A stretch of DNA of 33,618 nt from Lentisphaeria bacterium (GTDB lineage: Bacteria; Verrucomicrobiota; Lentisphaeria; Victivallales; UBA1829). How positions within the stretch are numbered: the first letter of the stretch is position 1; each line of letters begins with the position of its first letter. Both the position numbers and the translations under genes were made by a program. Location: assembly GCA_017615635.1 (NCBI GenBank), contig JAFZZR010000098.1, positions 1 through 33,618 on the forward strand, read 5' to 3'. This document shows positions 17,045 to 25,453 of the stretch, piece after piece. The notes under the pieces were generated by a model. The model was not told the DNA's origin, did no database searches, and saw nothing but the letters and a program-made list of their open reading frames with translations.

Positions 17045-17746
17045 TTATTTCTTCAAATACGGCTCTTCCCTGCATAACCCGGCGACTTCATCGTCCGACA
17101 AAGCATAGTCGAAGATCATCAGTTTTCCCAGAAGACCGCAGAAGCACCACGGGCCGCCCCATCCGCGTCCGATGGCGACGGGATTTCCATTCGGTCCGTC
17201 CATTTCCTGAAGAAACGTCTTCTCCGCGGCTTTCCTTCCGTCGATGTACAGCCGGACCGTGTAATTCTTCGTGCCGTTTTTCGTCACGGTCGCTGCCAGC
17301 GCGGTCCAGCGTTCGGTCGGGATGTCCGGCGCTCTTACGGCCCAGCACCATCTTCCGCTTGTCTGCATATTGAAATACAATTCGCCGCAGTCCCGCCCGA
17401 ACAGCAGATTCTCCTGCTTGAAGAGAATCATGTCATGGGCATCCGGTTGACCGGACTCCATCCCATTCTGATCGAACCGGACCAGAGCGTAGAGAGTTCC
17501 TCCGTTTTTCAGCGAAAAAAACGTACTCTCCGGCACGGACAATTCCGGCTGACTGAAATTCCCGGTCAGGATCAATGAATATTCCGGACATGAGATGGTC
17601 ATATCCGGGGGCAGTTCCAGTTGCCGGCAGATCCCCCCCTGCCGGATGGCAGGCTGAGTAAAATCATAATGCAGAAACAAGCCCCGGTCTTCCGCACAAA
17701 GCAATCCCGACACGGTCAGAGAAAGAGAAAAAAGGAATCGCCTCAC
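17045..17746 (-). CDS. Secreted LamG-domain protein
   Basis: The 233-residue protein has a signal peptide (MRRFLFSLSLTVSGLLCA) and a single LamG/concanavalin-like domain. Its closest relative visible here is the LamG domain of the next gene: both have a LHYDFT/FHYDFS start, a YFNxxxxxRWC segment, an IGRGWGG/LGRGFGG turn, and a closing DYALSDDEVAGLC/DRPLSPDEIADLC. A local duplication is likely. With no catalytic domain, it may bind the same glycan or act as an accessory surface protein. It lies 34 bp upstream of the large LamG protein and 36 bp downstream of the pseudopilin. Confidence 0.82.
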   Translation of the reverse strand: MRRFLFSLSLTVSGLLCAEDRGLFLHYDFTQPAIRQGGICRQLELPPDMTISCPEYSLILTGNFSQPELSVPESTFFSLKNGGTLYALVRFDQNGMESGQPDAHDMILFKQENLLFGRDCGELYFNMQTSGRWCWAVRAPDIPTERWTALAATVTKNGTKNYTVRLYIDGRKAAEKTFLQEMDGPNGNPVAIGRGWGGPWCFCGLLGKLMIFDYALSDDEVAGLCREEPYLKK

Positions 17747-17782
17747 TTCGTACCTTCTCCCGCTGATATGCCTTAAAGCACC

Positions 17783-18538
17783 TTAATGGCAATTGATCGG
17801 TTTGGGTATCCACCCGCCGACGAGTCCGCCGAGATCCGTTCCATGCATGGCATCCGGGCTGTTGACGAGTTCCTCCCGATTCCAGCTGACAGCATGTCCA
17901 TCCGCATAACCAAGACTGGCCTTTTTCTGATGTCCGAACGCAAGAATATGATTTCCTGATTCGACCATATAGTACATATAACTGCTTTTATGATCATTCT
18001 GTCCGGTCAGAAAATAGGTATCCGCGGTCAGAATAAAAGCATTCAGCCGGCTTTTCACTTGTCTTAGCGAATAAAAATCGCTGGCCGTGCTGCTCTGAGG
18101 AATCAGACCGCGCCGGACGCCGAAAACCCCATGCTCCCAGACTTCATCATCTTTCCGGTATTCCGGTTCCACCAAAGGGCAGACCACCGATTCCGCCCCC
18201 TCCGATTTCAGATATCCTAGATATTTCAGATATCCCCAACAGGTTTTTTCGGGCATTTCCGTCAAGATTTTCGGACGCGATCCCAACATGAAGTCATCGT
18301 TGTCTGATGAATACAGCAGCATGGGGATGACCGCTTGTTTTTTCTGACTGACACACTGGATGCGATGGGCGGACGCCTTTGCCTGACCAAGCGAGGGGAT
18401 CAGCATACCCGCAAGCACGGCGATGATGGCGATGACGACGAGCAATTCAATGAGCGTAAAACGCTTCTTTTGGTATGATCCTCCTTCGCTGAAGCTGCGG
18501 AGGACGTGGAGTTTAAAACGTCTTTCTCGGGTTGTCAT
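17783..18538 (-). CDS. Pseudopilin-like protein with H-x9-DG motif and unusually long leader
   Basis: The 251-residue protein has a type IV pilin/type II secretion N-terminus: KKR then FTLIELLVVIAIIAVLAGMLIPSL, with glutamate at +5 (E31) if cleavage precedes F27. The position before cleavage is arginine (R26) rather than the usual glycine, and the leader is 26 residues long. The C-terminal half has an exact H-x9-DG motif (GHQKKASLGYADG), the hallmark of a family expanded to many copies in Lentisphaerota, Planctomycetota and Verrucomicrobiota. Function is unknown; the helix would anchor or assemble it in the envelope. It is second in the operon, 34 bp after the regulator. AAAGGG precedes the chosen ATG. 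A strong Shine-Dalgarno-like GAAGGAGG lies inside the leader coding region but no good in-frame start follows it. Confidence 0.88.
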   Translation of the reverse strand: MTTRERRFKLHVLRSFSEGGSYQKKRFTLIELLVVIAIIAVLAGMLIPSLGQAKASAHRIQCVSQKKQAVIPMLLYSSDNDDFMLGSRPKILTEMPEKTCWGYLKYLGYLKSEGAESVVCPLVEPEYRKDDEVWEHGVFGVRRGLIPQSSTASDFYSLRQVKSRLNAFILTADTYFLTGQNDHKSSYMYYMVESGNHILAFGHQKKASLGYADGHAVSWNREELVNSPDAMHGTDLGGLVGGWIPKPINCH

Positions 18539-18572
18539 GATTTTTACCCTTTCTGAAGTTGTGTTCTTATCG

Positions 18573-19631
18573 TCAGACCTTTCTTACTACGTTCCTTTTT
18601 TCGCTCTCCAGCTTCAATGCCACGGACGGGAAAGGCTTGCCGGTTTCGGCCAGTTCGAGGGCGGCTTTTCCGGCAAGGGAGCCGAACCGCTCGAAAAAGT
18701 CATCCAGATGCTCGAAGGGGAAGAATGCGTTCAGCCAGGGATAATCGCGCTTCATCTGGAGGTACATGTTTTCGAATCCGAAAACGGGCAGAAGGGGGCG
18801 GAAATCCGGCAGTTCGCGGACGGCCAGAGCGAAACTGTGCTGCATGCCTCCGGCGCAGTGAACGGCATCGAATTTGTACTTCCGGATCAGCTTCGGCAGT
18901 TTCTTCGGCAGATCGGCGGGATCGGAGATCAGCCATTCGTCCCGCCAGGGCAGCTTCCATTTTTTCATTTCATCCAGCATGATTTCATGGATCCTGTTGG
19001 GCGGCGAAACATGGAGGAAGGTCCGGCATCCGCGCCGAACCGCGGCCCGGACATACTCCCTCGCCCAGTAGTCGTGATCCATGCCGATGGCGTTGACCTT
19101 CGGCATGCGGATCGGCAGATTTCCCGTATTCAAGTACGCGTAAATGAGCCTGTTCCGCACCGGTTCCGGCAGTGCGCCGAGAGTCCGGACGGGCATTTGT
19201 CCGCCCGATTCGCACCAGACCATGGAATCGAGGCCATACTGCCGCATGACATCGGGAATGCTTTCCGGAGAGGTCCGCGGCAGGAGACGAAGCAGACACT
19301 CCGCATTCCGTGTGAAAACCCGGAAAAATCCCGACATCCAGGCCGGATAATCCACAAAACCCCGTTCATCGCCGGCAACGTTGAAAAGACCGATCACATA
19401 TTTTCTCTTGTGAACGGAGAGAAACGTGCCCTCTTTGCGGGATTTCCGGTAGAACTGTCCCTCCTTGATCAGTTCGTTCATGCAGGCAAGCAGCATGTAG
19501 TTGGTGACGCCGAGAGCCTTCCGGAACTCCGCCACGGTGGGAATGCGGTCGTTGACCGCGTGAGTCCGGGCATATTCCAGGATGCGGTCCCGCAGTTCGA
19601 CTTTTTTTGAAGCGGATTCGGAGGATTTCAT
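18573..19631 (-). CDS. GntR-type transcription regulator with LacI-like ligand domain
   Basis: The 352-residue protein has an N-terminal winged helix (~10-72: LRDRILEYARTH...IPTVAEFRKALGVTNYMLLACMNELIKEGQFYRK...GTFLSV), the GntR type. From ~77 (YVIGLFNVAGDE) to ~340 it resembles the periplasmic-binding fold of LacI/GalR regulators (FDAVHCAGGMQHSFALAVRE, FGFENMYLQMKRDYPWLNAFFP), which usually senses a sugar. The arrangement resembles AraR-type regulators. It heads an operon with a pseudopilin, a LamG protein and a large carbohydrate-active protein, which it probably controls in response to their glycan product. GGAAGA lies upstream of the ATG, and a plausible promoter precedes it. Confidence 0.85.
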   Translation of the reverse strand: MKSSESASKKVELRDRILEYARTHAVNDRIPTVAEFRKALGVTNYMLLACMNELIKEGQFYRKSRKEGTFLSVHKRKYVIGLFNVAGDERGFVDYPAWMSGFFRVFTRNAECLLRLLPRTSPESIPDVMRQYGLDSMVWCESGGQMPVRTLGALPEPVRNRLIYAYLNTGNLPIRMPKVNAIGMDHDYWAREYVRAAVRRGCRTFLHVSPPNRIHEIMLDEMKKWKLPWRDEWLISDPADLPKKLPKLIRKYKFDAVHCAGGMQHSFALAVRELPDFRPLLPVFGFENMYLQMKRDYPWLNAFFPFEHLDDFFERFGSLAGKAALELAETGKPFPSVALKLESEKRNVVRKV

Positions 19632-19663
19632 AATTATCTTCCAATTTTTATTGAAACATAAAG

Positions 19664-19692
19664 AATGTAACGCCGCAAAAACAAAAATGCAA
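19664..19692 (-). promoter_or_regulatory. Probable promoter of the regulator-LamG operon
   Basis: On the minus strand, TTGCAT (19692-19687) and TACATT (19669-19664) are exactly 17 bp apart. The -35 lies within a GCATTTGCATTT repeat that could also bind a regulator. The start would be ~25 bp upstream of the regulator ATG. Confidence 0.45.
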
Positions 19693-19736
19693 ATGCTTTT
19701 GGAAAAAAGACGAGATTTTTTTTCGCCCTCTGGCCG

Positions 19737-21020
19737 TTACTTCCGGGATGTATTTCCCGCAGAGGGCCGGGGTTTCTGGGTCACGTTCGGGACAAAGAAG
19801 GAGAGAGTCAGGGAGAAAAGCGCGGAACCGCACAGGAACCAGAACAGCGTTTCGTAGGCGGCGGAGGGAAAGACGCCGCCGGGGAGCATGTCGTTTTTCC
19901 ATCGGTCGAGGACGGTGCCGGAGAGGTTGCCGTACAGCGCGATGAAGACGAAGGCGGAACAGTTCAGGACGGCAATGGCCAGGCCCGCGTTTTCCGGAGG
20001 ATTGATCTCCTTGGCCACCAGACTGTACATCGAGAAAAAGCCGGCGGGGATCGCCGTCAGGATAAATCCGGCCAGCAGGCAGAAGGCGGGAAGACCGAAG
20101 CGGAACGAGAGACAGCCCAGGATCGTCCCGGCCAGCACGCTCACCATGCCGGAAATGTAGATCGGACGGGTCCGGCCCTTCGTCAGCTTCAGCAGAAACG
20201 AGATGAGAATGTTGTTGAACGCCACGATCAGGGCAAGGACCGTAATGCAGAAGGAGGCGCTGTACCGGCTCCAGTGATAGACATCCTCGAAACACTTCTG
20301 GCCCACCTGGGTCAGCAGCGCATAATAGATCCCGAACATGACGGCCGAGGATACGCAGAGCAGAAGCATGCCGCGGACCCGGAAAAGCGCCGGAAGGAGA
20401 CGGAACGTCTGGCCGGGGACCGTCTTTTTGATTGTCCCTTTTGAAAACAAAGCGATACCCGCCAGAAAGAACAGAGCGGCCAGCCCGGGAAGAAGCAGCG
20501 CCGTACGCCATCCGAGCACATGGATCAGCCAGACGACGGGCACGGTCCCGGTCACGGGCCCCAGATAGCCGATGAACAGGGCGATCCCCAGAACCATGGC
20601 AAACCGGAAAGAAAAGAGATCCGCCACGATCTTCGCCAGACCGATGAAGACGATTCCGGCGCCGAATCCGGTGAGGATCCGGAATCCGTACAGCAGAAGC
20701 AGATGGGAAACAAGCGGGAATCCGATCATCCCCGTACAGAACAGGGTGCCGCCGATCAGCAGGATCCGGACTCCGCCGTACCGGTTGGAATAGACCCCGA
20801 TCAGAAGCTGGCTTACGGCATAGGAGTACATGAATGCGGCGCCCAGACCGGCGACCTGCGCGGGATCCAGAGCAAGATCCTGCAGCAGGTGATTATAGAC
20901 CGGTCCCGGCACCAGCATTTTGCTCATGCTGGTAAAGAACGAAAGGCCCGCGCCGAAACACAGAATAATGAATTTTCTGCGGTTGACAGCGGTATCCTCC
21001 ACTTCAAACGGAGCTTTCAT
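19737..21020 (-). CDS. MFS transporter
   Basis: The 427-residue protein has about twelve hydrophobic segments in two halves with a central polar loop around 200 (FSKGTIKKTVPGQTFRLLP). The loop between helices 2 and 3 has GVYSNRYGGVRILLIGG, close to the major facilitator signature G-x3-D/N-R-x-G-x-R. The substrate cannot be predicted; small organic anions or sugars are typical. GAGGATAGG precedes the ATG. It lies 55 bp downstream of tcdA on the same strand and may be the last gene of that operon, or a separate unit ahead of the regulator operon. Confidence 0.85.
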   Translation of the reverse strand: MKAPFEVEDTAVNRRKFIILCFGAGLSFFTSMSKMLVPGPVYNHLLQDLALDPAQVAGLGAAFMYSYAVSQLLIGVYSNRYGGVRILLIGGTLFCTGMIGFPLVSHLLLLYGFRILTGFGAGIVFIGLAKIVADLFSFRFAMVLGIALFIGYLGPVTGTVPVVWLIHVLGWRTALLLPGLAALFFLAGIALFSKGTIKKTVPGQTFRLLPALFRVRGMLLLCVSSAVMFGIYYALLTQVGQKCFEDVYHWSRYSASFCITVLALIVAFNNILISFLLKLTKGRTRPIYISGMVSVLAGTILGCLSFRFGLPAFCLLAGFILTAIPAGFFSMYSLVAKEINPPENAGLAIAVLNCSAFVFIALYGNLSGTVLDRWKNDMLPGGVFPSAAYETLFWFLCGSALFSLTLSFFVPNVTQKPRPSAGNTSRK

Positions 21021-21075
21021 TCAAACACCTATCCTCTTTTGTTTCAATGGATTCCTTTTTACCGTCAATCGTTCG

Positions 21076-21825
21076 TCAATGACGGACCTCTGACGAAACA
21101 GCCCGGTTTCGGAGAATTCGCAGCACCGCGGCGGCGCAGTGACATCCGAAGACAGCCGGCATATAGGAAACGGTTCCCGTCACGGACCGCTTATCGGGAG
21201 ATGTCGTGTCGTGCCGGATGCTGCCGGGGACGGGAGATTCGTCAGAAAAGACGGCGGTGATGCCGGACGTGACGCCCTGGTTTCTCAGGTTGGTCCGGAT
21301 GATTTTCGCCAGAGGACAGACCGTTGTCCGGGCAATGTCGGCACATTTGACGGATTCCGGATCCTGCCGTGCGCCCGCCCCCATGCAGCTGACGACGGGG
21401 ATATTCCGTCGGACGCATTCCAGAAGGAGCGCCGTTTTCGGCGCCACGGTATCGATGGCATCCAGAACGCAGTCCCAGCGGTATCCCTCGAAAAGCTGCC
21501 GGACGGTATCAGGACGGAAATACCGGGTAAAGGTGCGGATCCGGAGATCCGGATGGATGTCCCGCGCCCGGGCGGCCAGGACATCCGTCTTGAATTGTCC
21601 CGTTGTGGTGACCAGGGCCGCCATCTGACGGTTCCGGTTGGTCTCCTCCACCCGGTCGCCGTCGGCCAGGCCCAGTTCTCCGATCCCGGCGCGGACCAGC
21701 GTTTCCACGGCAAATCCGCCGACGCCGCCGACGCCGACGACCAGGACTCGGGCCTGCCGGATCGCGCGGACGGCATCCTCTCCCCAGAGAAGGACGGTGC
21801 GGTCCTGCCAAAGTTCATGACTCAT
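21076..21825 (-). CDS. tcdA: tRNA threonylcarbamoyladenosine dehydratase (TcdA/CsdL, ThiF-like)
   Basis: This E1-like enzyme uses ATP to cyclise the t6A base at position 37 of ANN-decoding tRNAs. The 249-residue protein has the nucleotide loop GVGGVGG (31-37), ADGDRVEETNRNRQ, a segment with a conserved cysteine VSCMGAGARQDP, and the typical closing region SVTGTVSYMPAVFGCHCAAAVLRIL. The middle CADIARTTVCPLAKIIRTNLRN corresponds to the DLAKT...PL region of E. coli TcdA. A ThiF or MoeB role is less likely because no thiamine or molybdopterin gene is nearby. It overlaps tatD by 11 bp. Confidence 0.88.
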   Translation of the reverse strand: MSHELWQDRTVLLWGEDAVRAIRQARVLVVGVGGVGGFAVETLVRAGIGELGLADGDRVEETNRNRQMAALVTTTGQFKTDVLAARARDIHPDLRIRTFTRYFRPDTVRQLFEGYRWDCVLDAIDTVAPKTALLLECVRRNIPVVSCMGAGARQDPESVKCADIARTTVCPLAKIIRTNLRNQGVTSGITAVFSDESPVPGSIRHDTTSPDKRSVTGTVSYMPAVFGCHCAAAVLRILRNRAVSSEVRH

Positions 21826-22459
21826 GAAAAAAGATCCTTCTGTAATTGCGTTCGACCATGGCGGTGAAATCCTCCCGGTTCATCCGGCGGCAGGACGCCG
21901 CAACGGAATAAAGGACATCCGGCGAAAGGTCGGATTCGTCCGTCTCCATCAGAATGGACTCGCCGGGAAGGGAGCGGAAAAAATCTTCCAGAAGGGAGGC
22001 TTCCCGGAGAAGTCCCTCCCCGAAGGAAAGGATGAATCCGGCATCCGCCCACTCCTGAAGCCGCGCGGCGGTTCCGCGGCAGCCGTGGACGATCCAGGGC
22101 ACGGAGGGCTGGCGTTTCTTCCGGAGTCGGATCATCTCCTGCCTCGTCCGGACGGAATGGATCACCAGCGGCTTGCCCAGTTCTTCGGCGGCGTCCGCGT
22201 GACGGAGAAAGAGTTCCTCCTGCTTCTCCAGCGCCAGAGCTGCCCGGCGGTCAAGACCGCATTCGCCGATGGCCAGGCACCGTTCGGAACGGAACAGATC
22301 GAGAAAGGGCAGGGGGATATCGGACGAATCCGCGAACATGGGATGGACTCCGGCGGAGAAAAAGACGCCTTCGGGCGGCATCACCGGCTTCGAAACGGAA
22401 TACAGGAACGATTCCGGATCGGCGGAAAGGCGGTGCGTATGACAATCCGTCATTTTCAT
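21815..22459 (-). CDS. TatD-family metal-dependent hydrolase (short form)
   Basis: The 214-residue protein is an amidohydrolase-fold TatD relative. Metal ligands are visible: H7 and H9 (DCHTH), E66 (GECGLD), H101 (VIHSVR), H125 (IVHGCRG) and D174 (METDESD). It is about 40 residues shorter than E. coli TatD. Relatives are DNases or D-aminoacyl-tRNA-related hydrolases; it has nothing to do with the Tat translocase despite the name. The frame is open for 87 codons further upstream, but that part overlaps rsmB; the start at 22459 has a strong GGAAGGAGG and forms an ATGA overlap with the rsmB stop. Confidence 0.87.
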   Translation of the reverse strand: MKMTDCHTHRLSADPESFLYSVSKPVMPPEGVFFSAGVHPMFADSSDIPLPFLDLFRSERCLAIGECGLDRRAALALEKQEELFLRHADAAEELGKPLVIHSVRTRQEMIRLRKKRQPSVPWIVHGCRGTAARLQEWADAGFILSFGEGLLREASLLEDFFRSLPGESILMETDESDLSPDVLYSVAASCRRMNREDFTAMVERNYRRIFFHES

Positions 22460-23715
22460 AAATTCGGACCCTCCTTCCGGCGGAAAACGGCCCGGAAACC
22501 TCCGTCGCAGTCGGCGTCGGAGGGAAATGACTGAAGACACCATTGCTCTTTTCCGGCGAAAGGAAACGGGCAGGGCTCGAACTCGGGATGCGCCGAGAGA
22601 AAATGCTCGGCCGTTCCCCGGTTTTCGCAGTCGAAAACGGAACAGGTCCCGTATACCAGCAGGCCGCCCGGCTTCACCCGGGAACAGACGGAGTCCAGAA
22701 TGCTCCGCTGGATCCGGCACAATTCATCCACCCGTTCCCGGCTCATTGTGAGGCGGGCTTCCGGATTTCTCCGCCAGCGTCCCGAGGAGCTGCACGGCGC
22801 ATCCACCAGCACGCCATCGAACATCCGCTTCTCCGCCTCTTCCCGGGGCAGGACCCGGATATTGGAAAACCCGCCGCGCGCCGCACGGCGCCGGATCTCC
22901 TCCAGGCAGGATTCCCGGATATCGCCCGCAATGACCCGGGCGCCCGCGGAAGCCAGAAGCAGAGTTTTTCCGCCGCCTCCGGCGCAGACATCCCACCAGA
23001 GACTGCCGGGCTTCGCCATGCAGGCAGCCCCGATGCACTGGGAGGAAAAATCCTGGATCTCGAAGCGGCCGGCGCGAAACGACTCCAGAAGCTGCAGATT
23101 GATTTTCGCGTGATGGGAAAGCCGGAACGCCTGAGGAAGCCGATCGTCGCCCGAGAAGCCGATCGTCGTCTTTTCGAATTCGCGGAAGACGCTTTCGGCA
23201 TCGTGCTGGATTCGGATCCAGACCGGCGGACGGCTCTTCAGGTACGGCAGATACTCCGTTTCCGCCCCCGGCGCCAGAAGGGGAAGCATCCATTCCGGCA
23301 GCATGTCGCGGGAGGAAACGGGCACCCCGGTAAATGCCTCGAACCGTTCTTCCGGCGCGGACAGACGGAATATGCGTTCGCCCGGTTCCGGATCATCTCC
23401 GCACCAGAGATCCCAGGCAGGCGGACGGATCCCCTCGGCGGCGAACGCAGCCAGCAGACACTTCTCCGTGGAAGCGTTTTCCGGCAGGGCTTTCGAGATC
23501 CACAAAGCCCAGCGGTAAAACGCGAAAACAGCCTCCGTGATGAAATGACGGTCCCGCGAACCGAGACAGCGGCGCAGGCGGAACGTCTTCCGCAGATAAA
23601 GGTCCGCCGGGGTTCCACTTTCCATGAGCATGCGCCGGGACTCCTCCAGGAGTTCCACGGCTGTCCCCGCCAGCGTACGCAGTTTCTTTTCCGATAAAGC
23701 AGAGGACGGCGTCAT
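22456..23715 (-). CDS. RsmB/Nop2/Sun-family RNA cytosine-C5 methyltransferase
   Basis: The 419-residue protein has an N-terminal helical NusB-like region (~1-135) and a SAM-dependent methyltransferase domain. SAM motif I is DVCAGGGGKT (242-251). The two cysteines of RNA m5C methyltransferases are present: C308 in VDAPCSSSG and C358 in YGTCSV. RsmB of E. coli methylates 16S rRNA C967; that exact target is inferred. An upstream in-frame ATG at 23799 is rejected; GGGAGGATCC precedes the ATG at 23715, which overlaps the upstream stop as ATGA. Cysteines and charged residues are intact. Confidence 0.9.
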   Translation of the reverse strand: MTPSSALSEKKLRTLAGTAVELLEESRRMLMESGTPADLYLRKTFRLRRCLGSRDRHFITEAVFAFYRWALWISKALPENASTEKCLLAAFAAEGIRPPAWDLWCGDDPEPGERIFRLSAPEERFEAFTGVPVSSRDMLPEWMLPLLAPGAETEYLPYLKSRPPVWIRIQHDAESVFREFEKTTIGFSGDDRLPQAFRLSHHAKINLQLLESFRAGRFEIQDFSSQCIGAACMAKPGSLWWDVCAGGGGKTLLLASAGARVIAGDIRESCLEEIRRRAARGGFSNIRVLPREEAEKRMFDGVLVDAPCSSSGRWRRNPEARLTMSRERVDELCRIQRSILDSVCSRVKPGGLLVYGTCSVFDCENRGTAEHFLSAHPEFEPCPFPFAGKEQWCLQSFPSDADCDGGFRAVFRRKEGPNL

Positions 23716-25415
23716 GGTTCGGATCCTCCCGCTTCGGAAGTTTTCCGGAAACGATAGAACCGGATCCGGCCTCCGGTTCGTTCCTCCAGCGCCAGACACT
23801 CCGGCGCCGTCAGAAACGGTTTTTCACACAGGTACAATCCGGCACGGTCCTGTTCGTCCGCCCGGAATCCGGCCGTGAGAGCCGCGCTGAACCGCAGCCA
23901 TTCTCCGCGCCGGAGGACAGTTTCACAGCGCGCGTGGGACTGGACGTTCATCAGAAGCGGACCGGAAGAAGAAAGATCCACGTTTCCTCTCAGGGATTCG
24001 AGCTTGAAGAGAGACAGCGGGATCCCGCTTTTCGGAGGCAGCTCTTCCCATGCGAAGCCTTTCAGCGGAACATCCGCATTCCGTCCATAGGCGTCGAAAA
24101 CTTCCAGCACATCGTTCCGGCCCATGACCAGGAGACCGGAGAGCCCGGCCGGATTACGCAGTCTGTCCCTCATATCCGGGGCGGCTTCCGGACAGTTGAA
24201 GAAGACCGGAAGCTCGTCGCCGCGGCGGTAGAGGATCACCACGTCTCCGGGTGTTTCCGCCATGACTTTCGCGGCGATATGCTCACTGCCCGGCGGTTCG
24301 GTTTTCTCCATGTCTTCCGGAAAAACGGCCAGCGGAAAGAGGGAAACAAGAAGGCCGGCGGGCAGGATCCAGCGCGTCCGCCGTATGGCGCGGCACAGGA
24401 CGGTGAGCGCGAGGGTCCCCGAAACCGTCAGCGGGGCATACAGCGGGAGATAAACCCGAAGCGGCCCCGCCTTTGTCGCCAGCGCGGAAAGCAGGACCAG
24501 TCCGCAGAAAATCAGGGAGAAGGAAAAGAGGAAGCGAAAGGGATTTCTCTTCCGGACGAAGAGACCCGCCGCCGTCAGGCACAGAAGCGGCAGCACATGC
24601 AGATTTCTGAGCGTGCTTCCGCAGAAGCGGAGAAAATCGGAGATGCCGGTCAGCTCCGTCCCGAATTGCTGGCCCTGCTTCAGCTTGGCGTACTGACTCC
24701 CGTACCAGAGTCCCGCCAGGATCAGAAACACTCCGCCCGCCGCCGCGACGGCCTTCCAGGAGCCCTTCTCCGAAACGACGGGAAAGGCAGGGCCGTTTTT
24801 TTTCCGCCGGGAAAAAGCGAAGCACAGCAGCCAGGCAGCACCGGCGGCGCCGACGAAAATCAGACCCGAGGTCACGCTCAGACATGCGCCCGAAGCACAG
24901 ACGAGAAGAAGCAGAGCCGTTTTCCACCAGGATCCGGATATCCGCACCGGACGGATCAGCAAAAGGAAAAACGCCAGGACAAAGAGACATTGAAGGGAAT
25001 ATCCCCGGGCCGTCCGGGAATAGTGGATCAGATCCGCCTGAAAAGCGATCCAGAAAGCCGCCATGATGACGGCACCGGACCGGCGTGCCGTTTTCCAAAC
25101 TGCCAGGAGGACCAGAACGACCGTAAGGATCCCCGCAACCAGAGCGGGAAGCCGGAGGAGGGCGGCCGAGGCGGGGAACAGAGCGTACAGCCACTTGATC
25201 AGGAGAGAATTCAGGCAGTGATTGTTGGGTGTGGCGAGATCGGTGAATATCTCATGCCAGGAAAGCGGGACGTAAAACCGGAAGGTCCAGATCTCATCGT
25301 ACTCCAGAAAGCGGTCCAGCCCCTGACAGCGCAGGAAGATCCCCGCGGCGGCGAGAAGAGCGGCCGAGGCAAAAGTAAACAACCGGATTTTCTGTTTGTA
25401 GTCTGCCGGATCCAT
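23712..25415 (-). CDS. GT-C family membrane glycosyltransferase with C-terminal soluble domain
   Basis: The 567-residue protein begins with a hydrophobic segment followed by LRCQGLDRFLEYDEIWTFRFY, the acidic first loop typical of PMT_2/GT39-like enzymes that use lipid-linked sugars. About ten membrane segments extend to ~380. The last ~170 residues are polar and probably face the outside. Acceptor unknown. The frame can start five codons earlier at a GTG (25430), but a promoter places the transcript start at the ATG at 25415, so a leaderless message is favoured. It heads an operon with rsmB, tatD and tcdA, and ends in an ATGA overlap. It resembles the GT at 5451-6920 in type but not closely in sequence. 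Confidence 0.78.
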   Translation of the reverse strand: MDPADYKQKIRLFTFASAALLAAAGIFLRCQGLDRFLEYDEIWTFRFYVPLSWHEIFTDLATPNNHCLNSLLIKWLYALFPASAALLRLPALVAGILTVVLVLLAVWKTARRSGAVIMAAFWIAFQADLIHYSRTARGYSLQCLFVLAFFLLLIRPVRISGSWWKTALLLLVCASGACLSVTSGLIFVGAAGAAWLLCFAFSRRKKNGPAFPVVSEKGSWKAVAAAGGVFLILAGLWYGSQYAKLKQGQQFGTELTGISDFLRFCGSTLRNLHVLPLLCLTAAGLFVRKRNPFRFLFSFSLIFCGLVLLSALATKAGPLRVYLPLYAPLTVSGTLALTVLCRAIRRTRWILPAGLLVSLFPLAVFPEDMEKTEPPGSEHIAAKVMAETPGDVVILYRRGDELPVFFNCPEAAPDMRDRLRNPAGLSGLLVMGRNDVLEVFDAYGRNADVPLKGFAWEELPPKSGIPLSLFKLESLRGNVDLSSSGPLLMNVQSHARCETVLRRGEWLRFSAALTAGFRADEQDRAGLYLCEKPFLTAPECLALEERTGGRIRFYRFRKTSEAGGSEP

Positions 25416-25421
25416 GGGAGA

Positions 25422-25449
25422 ACTATACACCGGAGTTTGGCGATTTCAA
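25422..25449 (-). promoter_or_regulatory. Leaderless-type promoter for the GT-rsmB-tatD-tcdA operon
   Basis: On the minus strand TTGAAA (25449-25444) and TATAGT (25427-25422) are 16 bp apart. A start seven bases after the -10 falls on the A of the ATG at 25415. No Shine-Dalgarno lies before that ATG. Confidence 0.6.
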
Positions 25450-25453
25450 GGGA

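Noticed and set aside
14668..17373. Open frame of 901 codons opposite the LamG genes
   Set aside because: It is antisense to well-supported secreted proteins and crosses the gap between them; no signal or domain of its own.
21063..21080. Direct repeat CGTCAAT spaced 11 bp between tcdA and the MFS gene
   Set aside because: Only seven bases long, one copy overlaps the tcdA stop, and no promoter is clear beside it.
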